Positions 17,258 to 24,625 of a stretch of 64,000 nt of DNA are shown one piece after another. The notes under the pieces were generated by a model, which ran no database searches, had not been told where the DNA came from, and saw nothing but the letters and a program-made list of their open reading frames with translations. The stretch comes from Desulfatibacillum sp. (GTDB taxonomy: Bacteria > Desulfobacterota > Desulfobacteria > Desulfobacterales > SpSt-501): the NCBI GenBank assembly GCA_020725555.1, contig DYEU01000024.1:1-64000 (forward strand). Reading direction: 5' to 3'. A program made the translations under genes and the position numbers. Within the stretch, counting starts at the first letter, position 1. Each line of letters begins with the position of its first letter.

Positions 17258-17776
17258 TCAGTCGGGCTCATGGCCGGGGTTGGCCCGCACGCCCTTTTCG
17301 AGCACGTACATCGAAACGAGCCCGAAGGCATACCAGAACGCGGTGTACCAAGGCGGAACGGTCCAGCGGCCGCGGAGCAGCTCATAGATGCCGAAGCCGA
17401 GCAGCATCAAGAAGACGCCGCTCGGCAGATCGATCCTGCCGCCCGTCAGCTGCTCGAGGGAGCGATTGACCCCGGCCACCGAGCGGACGGCTTCCTGCAT
17501 GACGGGCCGATGGGGCAAGGCTCCGAGGCGAAGCCGGAAGAGCCCCTCCTCGCGTCCGAGGACGGCAATCTCCTCCGGCGCCGCAGCGCTCCCCACAAAG
17601 AGCAGGCTCGCCGTCTGCGGGTTCACCTGCGGCCGCTTGCCGTTCCGGGCGCAGGCATCCTGGACCGCGGCGAAAAAAGCGGTGTCCCCGCGCCGTGACG
17701 GGACGCGGATCCTCAGCCGGCCGGCGGCGTGGTGGCAGACCGAGGCTTCCGGCAGTTCCGCCGAGACCTCGTTCAC
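17258..17776 (-). CDS. HMA_2-like protein with C-terminal membrane segments
   Basis: About 172 residues from a GTG at 17776 with a GGGAG sequence five bases upstream. The N-terminal half has the shared signature HHAAGRLRIRVPSRRG and PQVNPQTASLLFVG. The C-terminal half has two predicted membrane helices (about VFLMLLGFGIYELL and AFWYAFGLVSMYVL). It lies 26 bases after the DUF5132 gene and about 200 bases before the P-type ATPase gene. It is probably a membrane-anchored partner of that ATPase. The longer open frame upstream of the GTG overlaps the DUF5132 gene in another frame and is unlikely to be translated. Confidence 0.65.
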   Translation of the reverse strand: MNEVSAELPEASVCHHAAGRLRIRVPSRRGDTAFFAAVQDACARNGKRPQVNPQTASLLFVGSAAAPEEIAVLGREEGLFRLRLGALPHRPVMQEAVRSVAGVNRSLEQLTGGRIDLPSGVFLMLLGFGIYELLRGRWTVPPWYTAFWYAFGLVSMYVLEKGVRANPGHEPD

Positions 17777-17802
17777 GAATGCTCCCGGGGTCCGGGCCTG
17801 GG

Positions 17803-18084
17803 TCAGGCCGCTTGCTTCTTGGGGGTCTTGACCTGGCCCGCCGGCTTGCGGCCCTCGGCGATCTCGGCCTTGGCTTCGGCCACGATGTCCTCGACCGTCT
17901 CCTGGGTTTCGGCCAGCGCCACCTTGGCGCTCTCGAAGGCCAGGATGCCGCCCTTGATGACCGACTTGGCGACCGGCTTCAACACGGCGCCAACGATCGG
18001 CAACACGACCGGAGCCAACAGCACGGCGGCGGCGCCGATGGCCACCGCGCCCCCGAAGCGGATTCCGTTGCTGATTCCGAACAT
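17803..18084 (-). CDS. DUF5132-like small glycine-zipper membrane protein
   Basis: 93 residues from the ATG at 18084, with a strong ggagg ribosome binding site. A glycine/alanine-rich membrane segment (GGAVAIGAAAVLLAPVVLPI) is followed by a helical acidic segment with EDIVAEAKAEIAEGRK and a basic tail. The pattern matches DUF5132 proteins and resembles the layout of mycobacterial PacL1 (DUF1490), a small membrane partner of metal P-type ATPases. Being first in the operon with an HMA_2 protein and a P-type ATPase supports an analogous partner or metal-chaperone role. That role is inferred, not shown. Confidence 0.7.
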   Translation of the reverse strand: MFGISNGIRFGGAVAIGAAAVLLAPVVLPIVGAVLKPVAKSVIKGGILAFESAKVALAETQETVEDIVAEAKAEIAEGRKPAGQVKTPKKQAA

Positions 18085-18251
18085 GAAGGCCTCCTTGCGC
18101 GCATCGTCCCCACCGGGTCCCCCTGCGGGGATGCGTCCCTTCCGCGACGCCGGTGCGTCGGGCAAGACCCGGTATTTGCAAAAAGATTAACAACAGGGGG
18201 GTTGGCCTGTCCAGGCGAAAAATCATTCCTTCACCTAATCAAAAACAGCAA

Positions 18252-18281
18252 ATTGTTAGATGCTTTTTTCGGTATTGTTAG
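18252..18281. promoter_or_regulatory. Direct repeats of attgttag with 22-base period upstream of the DUF5132 operon
   Basis: attgttag occurs at 18252-18259 and again at 18274-18281, spaced by about two helical turns, in an AT-rich island about 170-200 bases upstream of the DUF5132 ATG. The complement ctaacaa also occurs at about 11464-11470, upstream of the first P-type ATPase. A shared regulator site is possible. Confidence 0.35.
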
Positions 18282-18390
18282 CGAATGGTTGGCAAAGGGC
18301 CCGCGACGCGACGCGGGCCCTCGGGACATGCTGCGGCCGGTAACAATGGCGCAGTGGTTCGCGGCCAAGGGTGGCGGAAGACTCATGCGG

Positions 18391-18650
18391 ATGAAGAGCG
18401 GCTGCAACGCGTTCGGCTCCTCCTGCCGGGGTGTGCCTCGCCGTCTGCCCCTACAAAGCGCCCCGCTTCGCGGAAAGGGGCCCCTCCAGCGGCCGCGCGG
18501 AAATCGAGACCGCCCTCTGCAAGAGGTGCGGGCTGTGTGTCGCCTCCTGCCGGGCTGTGCGTCGCCTCCTGCCGCTCGGGGGCCGGCCTGCTTGCGGGCT
18601 TCACCGACGCCCGGACGATCGCCAGGATCGCGGCCGCCCTGGCCGGCTGA
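18391..18650 (+). pseudogene. Broken dicluster ferredoxin (HdrA C-terminal-like)
   Basis: Fragments of two [4Fe-4S] motifs are spread over reading frames. Around 18400 there is a degenerate first Cys motif (C-N-A-F-G...), then CLAVCPYKAP, and ETALCKRCGLCVASC, and finally GLLAGFTDARTIARIAAALAG ending in TGA at 18650. The last piece is in a different frame because a 22-base tandem duplication (18530-18573) shifts the frame. Removing one copy restores a continuous frame through CKRCGLCVASCRSGAG to the stop. The tail GFTDxxTIARI resembles ferredoxin ends in HdrA/QmoB-like proteins. A second disruption exists near the first Cys motif. The gene is probably non-functional. A sequencing error could explain one shift but hardly both. 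Confidence 0.65.
18530..18573. repeat. 22-base tandem duplication inside the ferredoxin remnant
   Basis: 18530-18551 and 18552-18573 are identical except for one base (t/c). The unit is not a multiple of three, so it breaks the reading frame of the ferredoxin-like gene. Confidence 0.85.
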
Positions 18651-18862
18651 CCGCTTCCTTGGCGGCTTCCGGTTCCTTCCCCCCCCGTCCCGGTCAGGGT
18701 TGCAACGCCGGGTGCGCCGGGGGTAAAACCCCCCGGGTGCTTGCGCTCGCCGTCGCGCCCGGAACACCGCCGGCCCGCCGCGGCAGCGCTACTCTGCCGG
18801 CGGCCGCCCGGTGTGGCGAAAGCGGCCCCGCGTCCCTGCGGCGGCGAGGGAAGGAGAGGGTT

Positions 18863-19636
18863 TTGCGCAGCGTCGGCCTCGACATCGGCTCGCGGGCGGT
18901 CAAGCTCGTCCTCCTCGAGGAGGGCCGGGTCGCCCTGACGCGGACGGCGGACACGGTCCCGGACCCGCTCGCCTCCGGCCGCCGCCTGCTCGAAGGGCTC
19001 GCCTGGGACCGCATCCTCGCCACGGGATACGGCCGCGGGCTCATCGAGGCCGCCTGCGAGATCCCCACCGTGACCGAAATCAAGGCCCACGCCGTCGGGG
19101 CACGTCACCTCTTCCCCGGCGTGCGCACGGTCCTCGACATCGGCGGCCAGGACAGCAAGGCGATCGCCCTCGGCCCGGAGGGGCAGGTCCTCGCCTTCGA
19201 AATGAACGACCGCTGCGCGGCGGGCACGGGGAAATTCCTCGAAATCATGGCGAACACGCTGGGCTTCGGCCTCGGGGAGTTCGCCGCCGAGGCGCTTCGG
19301 GCCGAGCGGGAGCTCCCGATCCATAGCCTCTGCACCGTCTTCGCCGAATCCGAAGTCACCTCCCTTCTCGCCCGGGGCGAAGACCGCCGCGGCATCGCCC
19401 TGGGGCTCCACCGCGCGATCGCCCGGCGGGCCGCGGGGATGCTCGCGCGCGTCTCCCGCGAGGGGCCGGTCGCCTTCACCGGCGGGGCGGCGCGCAACGG
19501 CTGCCTCGCCCGGCTGCTGGAAGAGCTCCTGAAACGGCCGCTCCTCGTCCCCGATGCCCCCGAACTCGCCGGCGCGCTCGGCGCCGCCCTGCTCGCAAGC
19601 CGCCCCGCGGCGCTCCCCCCCGCAAGGACCGCCTGA
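18863..19636 (+). CDS. Orphan acyl-CoA dehydratase activase (BadF/BcrA/HgdC family)
   Basis: About 257 residues from a TTG preceded by aaggagagg. It has the ASKHA ATPase fold signatures: VGLDIGSRAVKLVLL at the N-terminus, VLDIGGQDSKAI, NDRCAAGTGKFLEIMA (with a cluster-ligand Cys), LCTVFAESEVTSLLARGE and FTGGAARNGCLARLLEE. Known relatives are homodimeric [4Fe-4S] ATPases that feed low-potential electrons to 2-hydroxyacyl-CoA dehydratases or benzoyl-CoA reductases. No dehydratase subunits are nearby, so its partner is elsewhere or it acts on another low-potential enzyme. A broken ferredoxin lies just upstream. The gene for YedE follows about 215 bases downstream. Confidence 0.85.
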   Translation: MRSVGLDIGSRAVKLVLLEEGRVALTRTADTVPDPLASGRRLLEGLAWDRILATGYGRGLIEAACEIPTVTEIKAHAVGARHLFPGVRTVLDIGGQDSKAIALGPEGQVLAFEMNDRCAAGTGKFLEIMANTLGFGLGEFAAEALRAERELPIHSLCTVFAESEVTSLLARGEDRRGIALGLHRAIARRAAGMLARVSREGPVAFTGGAARNGCLARLLEELLKRPLLVPDAPELAGALGAALLASRPAALPPARTA

Positions 19637-19743
19637 GCCGCAAGGGCCCCCGATGCCGCGGGGAAAGCCTCCCACCCCCTGCGGGCCGCTTCGCCTCCCC
19701 TTCACGAGGCGATCGAGAATTCCGAAACGCAGGGCCCGATCGA

Positions 19744-19762
19744 TTCAAATTATCTATTTGAA
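19744..19762. promoter_or_regulatory. Perfect 19-base palindrome upstream of the selenium operon
   Basis: Arms ttcaaat and atttgaa with a five-base spacer, about 90 bases upstream of the yedE ATG and directly followed by a -35-like ttgaca (19766-19771). It is AT-rich in a GC-rich genome and lacks terminator features, so an operator for the selenium operon is the best guess. Confidence 0.5.
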
Positions 19763-19852
19763 GGATTGACATTCCTCGGTTAGATAGGTCGCCTTGAGCC
19801 TCGCGGCCCAGGCCGCCGCATCGCCAAAATCCGCACCGGGAGGGGAGGTTCC

Positions 19853-20947
19853 ATGGCTGCCGTGAAAAACCTGTTCGCGACCCGCTGGGGCATCATCGGG
19901 GTGGGCGTTTTCATCGGGGTTCTGGCGACGCTGCTGCAGAAGTGGGGGAACCCCGCCAACATGGGCATCTGCGTCGCCTGCTTCGACCGCGACATCGCCG
20001 GCGCGCTCGGGCTGCACCGCGCCGAGGTCGTGCAGTACATGCGGCCGGAGATCATCGGCTTCGTCCTGGGCTCGCTGATCGCCGCCTACGCCTTCCGCGA
20101 GTTTCGGCCGCGGGCGGGCTCGGCCCCCATCGTGCGCTTCGTGCTGGGCGCCTTCGCCATGATCGGCGCGCTGGTCTTTCTCGGCTGCCCCTGGCGGGCG
20201 CTGTTGCGCCTCGCCGGCGGGGACGGCAACGCGATCTTCGGCATCGCCGGCCTCGCCTTCGGGATCTGGGTCGGAACGCTCTTTCTCAAGTCGGGCTACA
20301 CCCTCGGCCGGGCGACCCCGACCTACCCCGCCGTCGGGTGGCTCCTGCCCCTCACGATGCTCGGGTTCCTGGCCCTCATGCTCGTCTTCCCGCAGGTCCC
20401 CAACGAGCCGAAAAGCGGGGTCCTCTTTTACAGCGTGAAGGGGCCGGGAAGCCAGCATGCGCCGCTTGCCGTCTCGCTCCTCGTGGGACTCGCGGTCGGG
20501 TTCCTCGCCCAGCGCAGCCGCTTCTGCACCATGGGTGCGCTGCGCGACCTGATCCTCTTCCGGCAGGTGCACCTCTTTTCCGGGATGCTCGCCCTGCTGG
20601 TCACGGCCTTCGTCATGAACCTGCTGCTCGGCCAGTTCCACCCGGGGTTCGAAAAACAGCCCGTCGCGCACACGATGGGCCTGTGGAATTTTCTCGGCAT
20701 GACGGTCGCCGGGCTGGCGTTCCTGCTGGGCGGCGGCTGCCCGGGGCGCCAGCTCTTCCTCGCCGGCGAGGGCGACGGGGACGCGGCCCTCTTCGTTCTG
20801 GGGATGATCGTCGGCGCCGGGTTCTCCCACAACTTCGGCATGGCGAGCTCGCCCTCCGGCATCGGCCCCTACGGGGTCGCGGCGGTCGTGACGGGGCTTG
20901 CCGTCTGCCTCTTCATCGGATTCACCATGCGGCAGAAAGCCGCCTGA
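19853..20947 (+). CDS. yedE: YedE-related selenium metabolism membrane protein
   Basis: 364 residues with about ten membrane segments. Conserved Cys sites are GCPWRALLRL, RSRFCTMGALRD and GGGCPGRQLFLAGEGD, the YeeE/YedE (PF04143) signatures, with the length and C-terminal form of the selenium-associated subgroup. Likely role: import or membrane handling of a selenium or sulfur compound for selenophosphate synthesis. First gene of a tight operon ending with selD and yedF. The ATG at 19853 has a ggggagg site. Assignment to selenium rather than sulfur rests mainly on the neighbours. Confidence 0.85.
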   Translation: MAAVKNLFATRWGIIGVGVFIGVLATLLQKWGNPANMGICVACFDRDIAGALGLHRAEVVQYMRPEIIGFVLGSLIAAYAFREFRPRAGSAPIVRFVLGAFAMIGALVFLGCPWRALLRLAGGDGNAIFGIAGLAFGIWVGTLFLKSGYTLGRATPTYPAVGWLLPLTMLGFLALMLVFPQVPNEPKSGVLFYSVKGPGSQHAPLAVSLLVGLAVGFLAQRSRFCTMGALRDLILFRQVHLFSGMLALLVTAFVMNLLLGQFHPGFEKQPVAHTMGLWNFLGMTVAGLAFLLGGGCPGRQLFLAGEGDGDAALFVLGMIVGAGFSHNFGMASSPSGIGPYGVAAVVTGLAVCLFIGFTMRQKAA

Positions 20948-20958
20948 AGGAGGATGCC

Positions 20959-21174
20959 ATGGCCCTCGTGGACGCCCGCGGCCTCTCCTGCCCGCAGCCC
21001 GTGCTTCTCGCCCTGGGGGAGATGAAAAAGCTCGGGACGGGAAGCCTGGAGATCCTGGTCGACACCGACACCTCGGTCGAAAACGTGACCCGCGCCGCCG
21101 AAAGCCAGGGCTGGAACGTGAAGGACGTCCGGCCCGAGGGGGTCGGGTACCGGATGATCGTCGAGAAAGCGTGA
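20959..21174 (+). CDS. TusA/SirA-family sulfur (selenium) carrier protein
   Basis: 71 residues. DARGLSCPQPVL contains the CPxP motif with the acceptor Cys11 that carries a persulfide in TusA relatives. The gene has an aaggagg site five bases before the ATG and lies 11 bases after yedE. YedE-TusA pairs are common. Here the pair probably handles selenium for SelD. Confidence 0.85.
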   Translation: MALVDARGLSCPQPVLLALGEMKKLGTGSLEILVDTDTSVENVTRAAESQGWNVKDVRPEGVGYRMIVEKA

Positions 21175-21184
21175 CGCGGCCCCC

Positions 21185-21742
21185 ATGTTCGGCTGGCTGA
21201 AACGCGGGGCCCCCCGCGGCGGGGAAGCGCCCCCGGCGGCGACGGCCGCGGAGCGCGGGATCCTCGTCTTCGAGAACACCAGCGAGGTCATCCGCGCCGA
21301 GCAGCGCCTGCGCGACAGCGGGCGGCCGGTGCGGGTGATGGGCCCGCCCCCGGAGATCCGCACCGGCTGCGATCTCGTGATCGAGTTTCCGCTGATCGAG
21401 GAGCTCGCCGTGCGGCGTCTTCTCGAAGAGGCGGGGCTGCAGCCGCTGCAGGTGGTGCCGGTTTCGGGCCCGCTCCTCAAGCCCGTCGACCTCTTCCAGG
21501 TCAAGGACTTCGGGGATTTCCTCATGGTCCGGGCGGCCAACATGAAGCTCACCTTCGAGAAGGAAACCCGCCGCATCGTGAACGTCTCGGGCGGCGGGTG
21601 CCCGGATGTCCCCTACCTCGCCCGCGAGCTGGTCGGGAAAACCCTGGAGCAGGCCCCGGAGCCGCGCCGCATCGGGCACACGCTCTGCGGCTACGCGCTG
21701 CAGCTCGCGCTGGAAGAAAGCCGCAGGCGGTGCTCGCCCTGA
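21185..21742 (+). CDS. DUF3343 (putative Se/S carrier-like) protein
   Basis: 185 residues. The N-terminal 30 residues are variable. Residues about 30-100 (ILVFENTSEVIRAEQRLRDSG, PPPEIRTGCDLVIEF) match DUF3343, a small domain seen beside SirA/YedF and SelD genes and proposed as a Se/S carrier. A C-terminal extension carries NVSGGGCPDVPYLAREL. Cysteines in RTGC and GGGC are candidates for chalcogen binding. Its end overlaps the next gene by 13 bases, so translation is coupled. Confidence 0.75.
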   Translation: MFGWLKRGAPRGGEAPPAATAAERGILVFENTSEVIRAEQRLRDSGRPVRVMGPPPEIRTGCDLVIEFPLIEELAVRRLLEEAGLQPLQVVPVSGPLLKPVDLFQVKDFGDFLMVRAANMKLTFEKETRRIVNVSGGGCPDVPYLARELVGKTLEQAPEPRRIGHTLCGYALQLALEESRRRCSP

Positions 21743-22614
21743 TCGGCACCGTCCCCGACCCCGACTGCGGCCTGGTGGCGGGCGAGGCCGCGCCGGACCC
21801 GGCCGGGATTCGGGTCGGCGGGGCCCGCTTTCCCGTCACCCGGGGGACCCCGGCGCTGATCGCGGCCTGCCTGGCCGCCGGCCGCGTTCTGGGATCGCCC
21901 CCGCCCGCCGTCGTGCTCGGCGGCGACATCGGCTTGGGCGGCGGGAGCCGGCTCGTCTACCGGCACCTCGTCGAAACCCTCCCGCGCGCGGCCTTCTCCG
22001 TCCTCACCTTTCACTACCTCCAGCCGGATGTCGACTGGCACAACCGGATCCTGCTCACGCTCGAGGGGCTCCCGCGCCGGCCGCAACTGATCGCCGACGC
22101 GGGCTACATGTACGCGGCCAAGATGAGCGGGGAGGCGGAACGCTACGACCTCTTCACCCCGGATGCGGGCGAGCTCGCCTTTCTCGCCGACGAGGAAGCC
22201 CCTCACCCTTTCTACACCCGCGGCTTTATCCTGCACGAGGAGCAGAAGGTCCCGGAGCTGATCGCCCGCGCCTTCCGGCACAAAAACGCCGCCCGCTGCC
22301 TGCTCGTGAAGGGGCGGGTCGATTTCGTGGCCTGCGAGGGCCGGATCCTCGAGACCGTGGCGGACCCCTGCGTTGCGGCCCTCGAGCCGATCGGCGGCAC
22401 GGGGGATACCCTCACGGGGATCGTCTCCGCCCTGGTCCATGCCGGATGGCCGGTTGCGGACGCCTGCGGCATCGCCGCGCGGGCAAACCGCGAAGCCGGC
22501 CGGCTCGCCGACCCCTCCCCCCGAAGCGGGGTCGAGGCGCTGATCGCGCGGATCCCCGAGGCGCTCCGCCGGGTTCTTGATTCGGCCGCCCCCGTGCGCC
22601 ATATTCGAGACTGA
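21730..22614 (+). CDS. Ribokinase-fold protein related to NAD(P)H-hydrate dehydratase, in the selenium operon
   Basis: 294 residues from a GTG at 21730 inside the end of the DUF3343 gene. An ATG at 21598 in the same frame would overlap far more and encodes an unlikely N-terminus. The C-terminus has EPIGGTGDTLTGIVSAL, the anion-hole/catalytic GGTGD motif of ribokinase-fold enzymes such as the NAD(P)H-hydrate dehydratase (NnrD) family. Other family-like elements are AVVLGGDIGLGGGSRL and LIADAGYMYAAKMSGEAERYDLFTPDAGELAFLADEE (only part needs matching). The true substrate is unknown. Its location between DUF3343 and selD suggests a selenium-related kinase or dehydratase rather than nucleotide repair. 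Confidence 0.7.
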   Translation: MLALIGTVPDPDCGLVAGEAAPDPAGIRVGGARFPVTRGTPALIAACLAAGRVLGSPPPAVVLGGDIGLGGGSRLVYRHLVETLPRAAFSVLTFHYLQPDVDWHNRILLTLEGLPRRPQLIADAGYMYAAKMSGEAERYDLFTPDAGELAFLADEEAPHPFYTRGFILHEEQKVPELIARAFRHKNAARCLLVKGRVDFVACEGRILETVADPCVAALEPIGGTGDTLTGIVSALVHAGWPVADACGIAARANREAGRLADPSPRSGVEALIARIPEALRRVLDSAAPVRHIRD

Positions 22615-22844
22615 TGGAGCTGGTATTCGTCTGCCCGCAAGCGGGCCGAAGCTTTTGCAGCGCGGACTACGAGATCGACGAGTTCCGCGGCGTAATCGAG
22701 GATGCCGCCGGGAGAAAATCCCTTGCGGCCCGGGTCCGGCTGCAACGCCCCTGCCCCTTCTGCGGCGAGCGCCACGACTACCGCGCCGCGGATCTCCCCT
22801 GCCCGCTCGCGGCGGCGGCCCGGGGCGACGGAGCCTCCGCATGA
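22614..22844 (+). CDS. Small cysteine-rich protein coupled to selD
   Basis: 76 residues. The ATG overlaps the previous TGA (TGATG), and its own TGA overlaps the selD ATG (ATGA), so it is translationally coupled on both sides. It has five cysteines: VCPQAGRSFC, then RPCPFCGERHDYRAADLPC. This suggests a zinc-ribbon or chalcogen-binding fold. I do not recognise a named family. Coupling to selD argues for a role in delivering or sensing selenium. Confidence 0.65.
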   Translation: MELVFVCPQAGRSFCSADYEIDEFRGVIEDAAGRKSLAARVRLQRPCPFCGERHDYRAADLPCPLAAAARGDGASA

Positions 22845-23896
22845 GCCGAACGGAAAAAGAACCGCCGGTCCGCCTGACCACGACCGTGGCCGGCGCCGGC
22901 TGAGCCTCCAAGCTGGCTCCAGGGGACCTGGACCGGGCGCTGTGCGGCATGCGTTTCCCCACGGACGAAAACGTGATCGTCGGGCTCGAGCGCGCCGACG
23001 ACGCCGGCGTCTACCGCGTCTCCGAGGAGCTCGCCCTGATCCAGACGGTCGATTTTTTCACGCCGGTCGTGGACGACCCCTATGCCTTCGGCCAAATCGC
23101 GGCGGCCAACGCCCTGAGCGACGTCTACGCCATGGGCGGGGTGCCGAAGACGGCGATGAACCTCGTCGCCTTCCCCGTGCGCGAGATGGACCTCGCCGTC
23201 CTGCGGGCCATCCTGCAGGGCGGGATCGACAAACTCCGCGAGGCCGAGGTCGTGCTGATCGGCGGGCACAGCGTCGAAGACAAGGAGCTGAAGTACGGCC
23301 TCTCCGTCACCGGCTTCGTCCACCCCCGGCGCGTGCTGACCAAGAAAAACCTCCGCCCCGGGGACCGGCTGGTGCTGACCAAGCCGCTCGGGACCGGGAT
23401 CGTGAACACGGCGATCAAGGCGGGGCTCGCGGCGCCGGGACTCGTCGAGCGCGTGACGCGCACGATGGCCGAGCTCAATCGCCGCGCGGCCGAACAGCTC
23501 GGCCGCTTCCGCGTGCACGCCTGCACCGACGTCACGGGTTTCGGCCTGCTCGGCCACCTCGCCGAGATGGTCGCGGGCTCCGGGGCGAGCGTCCGGCTGG
23601 CGGCCCGGGCGGTGCCCGTCTTCCCCGAGGCGCTCGACTTCGCGCGCATGGGCCTCATCCCGGCCGGCGCGCACCGCAACCGCGAATTCCGCGAGGCCAT
23701 GGTCGAGTTCGGGGAGGGCGTGCCCCGGGACATGCAGGATGTGCTTTTCGACCCCCAGACCTCGGGCGGTCTCTTGATCAGCCTGCCCGCGGAAGAGGTC
23801 GAACCGCTCTGCGGCCGGATCCGGGACCAGGGCGGCACGGCGCAGGAGATCGGCGAGGTGACCGCCGACCCCGGCGAGCGCATCCGGGTCGCGTGA
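22841..23896 (+). CDS. selD: Selenide, water dikinase with selenocysteine at residue 21 (in-frame UGA)
   Basis: 351 residues when the TGA at 22901-22903 is read as Sec. SelD makes selenophosphate from selenide and ATP. The N-terminus reads RLTTTVAGAG-U-ASKLAP, matching the GAG(C/U)xxK active-site loop of SelD, and the reading frame continues without break into PTDENVIVGLERADDAGVY, QTVDFFTPVVDDPYAFG, MGGVPKTAMN and DVTGFGLLGHLAEM. A Met at 22949 would lose the catalytic Sec and Lys, so ATG 22841 is the start. It overlaps the upstream small gene by four bases. A hairpin suited to SECIS function follows the UGA. So the operon's product is itself a selenoprotein and the cell must have SelA/SelB/SelC elsewhere. 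Confidence 0.93.
22918..22932 (+). promoter_or_regulatory. Candidate bacterial SECIS hairpin in selD
   Basis: tccagg (22918-22923) pairs perfectly with cctgga (22927-22932) around a gga loop. The loop begins 21 bases after the UGA, within the range known for bacterial SECIS elements, and has G at the loop start. It would let SelB insert Sec at the UGA. Confidence 0.7.
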
Positions 23897-23940
23897 GCCG
23901 CACGCACGCCCCCCGCAGGAAGAACGAAGGAGGAACCCCG

Positions 23941-24555
23941 ATGAAAGAAATCGACGCCCGGGGCCTGGCCTGCCCCGCGCCCGTGCTCCACACCCGCGCG
24001 ACCCTGCAGCAGGAACGGGCGGAGGCCGTGCGCGTCCTGGTCGACAACGCGGCCTCCCAGGAAAACGTGCGCCGCTACCTCGAGTCCGAGGGCTTCGAAA
24101 CCCGCCTGGAACGCGCGGGCGAGGACTACGTGGTCGTCGGCCGCTGCGGGAAGGCGGCCCCGCCCGCCGCGCAGCCCGAGCCGGCCCCGGCCAAGCCGGC
24201 GCCGGCCGCCGAGCCAAGCCGCAAGATCCTCGTCCTCTGCGGCGCAGACCGCCTGGGCCGGGGGGACGACGAGCTCGGCCGGAGGCTCATGGCCAACTTC
24301 GTGAAGACCTTGAAAGAGATGGGGCCGGATCTCTGGCGGCTCGTCTTCGTGAACAACGGGGTCAAGCTCACGATCGACGCCTCCGAAGTCCTCGAGGACC
24401 TGAAAGGCTACGAGGCCGCGGGGCTCAAGATCCTCGTCTGCGGCACCTGCCTCAACCACTTCGGGCTGCTCGAGCGCAAGCGGGTGGGCGAGACGACCAA
24501 CATGCTCGACATCGTGACCGCCATGCAGCTCGCCGACAAGGTCATCTCGGTCTGA
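23941..24555 (+). CDS. yedF: Selenium metabolism protein YedF
   Basis: 204 residues. The N-terminal TusA/SirA-like domain (about 1-70) has DARGLACPAPVL with Cys11. A Pro/Ala linker (about 78-98) leads to a DsrE-like domain (about 100-204) with ILVLCGADRLGRGDDELG and ILVCGTCLNHFGLLE. This two-domain architecture defines YedF, nearly always found with SelD. The ATG at 23941 has an aaggagg site and lies 44 bases after selD. It probably transfers or holds selenium for selenophosphate synthesis; the exact biochemistry is unproven. Confidence 0.9.
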   Translation: MKEIDARGLACPAPVLHTRATLQQERAEAVRVLVDNAASQENVRRYLESEGFETRLERAGEDYVVVGRCGKAAPPAAQPEPAPAKPAPAAEPSRKILVLCGADRLGRGDDELGRRLMANFVKTLKEMGPDLWRLVFVNNGVKLTIDASEVLEDLKGYEAAGLKILVCGTCLNHFGLLERKRVGETTNMLDIVTAMQLADKVISV

Positions 24556-24592
24556 CCCCGGCCGCCCCCGCCCGGGGCGCCGGCGGCCGGGG
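24556..24592 (+). terminator. GC-rich hairpin directly after yedF
   Basis: Perfect 11-base arms (24556-24566 and 24582-24592) with a 15-base loop begin right after the yedF stop. There is no following T-run, so it may be a weak or factor-assisted terminator, or an mRNA-stabilising hairpin that separates the selenium genes from the Mop gene. Confidence 0.6.
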
Positions 24593-24625
24593 AGCCCTCG
24601 TCCCGAACGTCACAAGGAGGATGCC

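Noticed and set aside
18391-18650. Programmed frameshift in a functional ferredoxin
   Set aside because: The break coincides with a 22-base tandem duplication and a second lesion is present. No slippery sequence or stimulatory structure is evident.
22949-23896. selD starting at the Met at 22949
   Set aside because: This start omits the Sec/Lys active-site loop present in frame upstream and leaves no coupling to the upstream gene.
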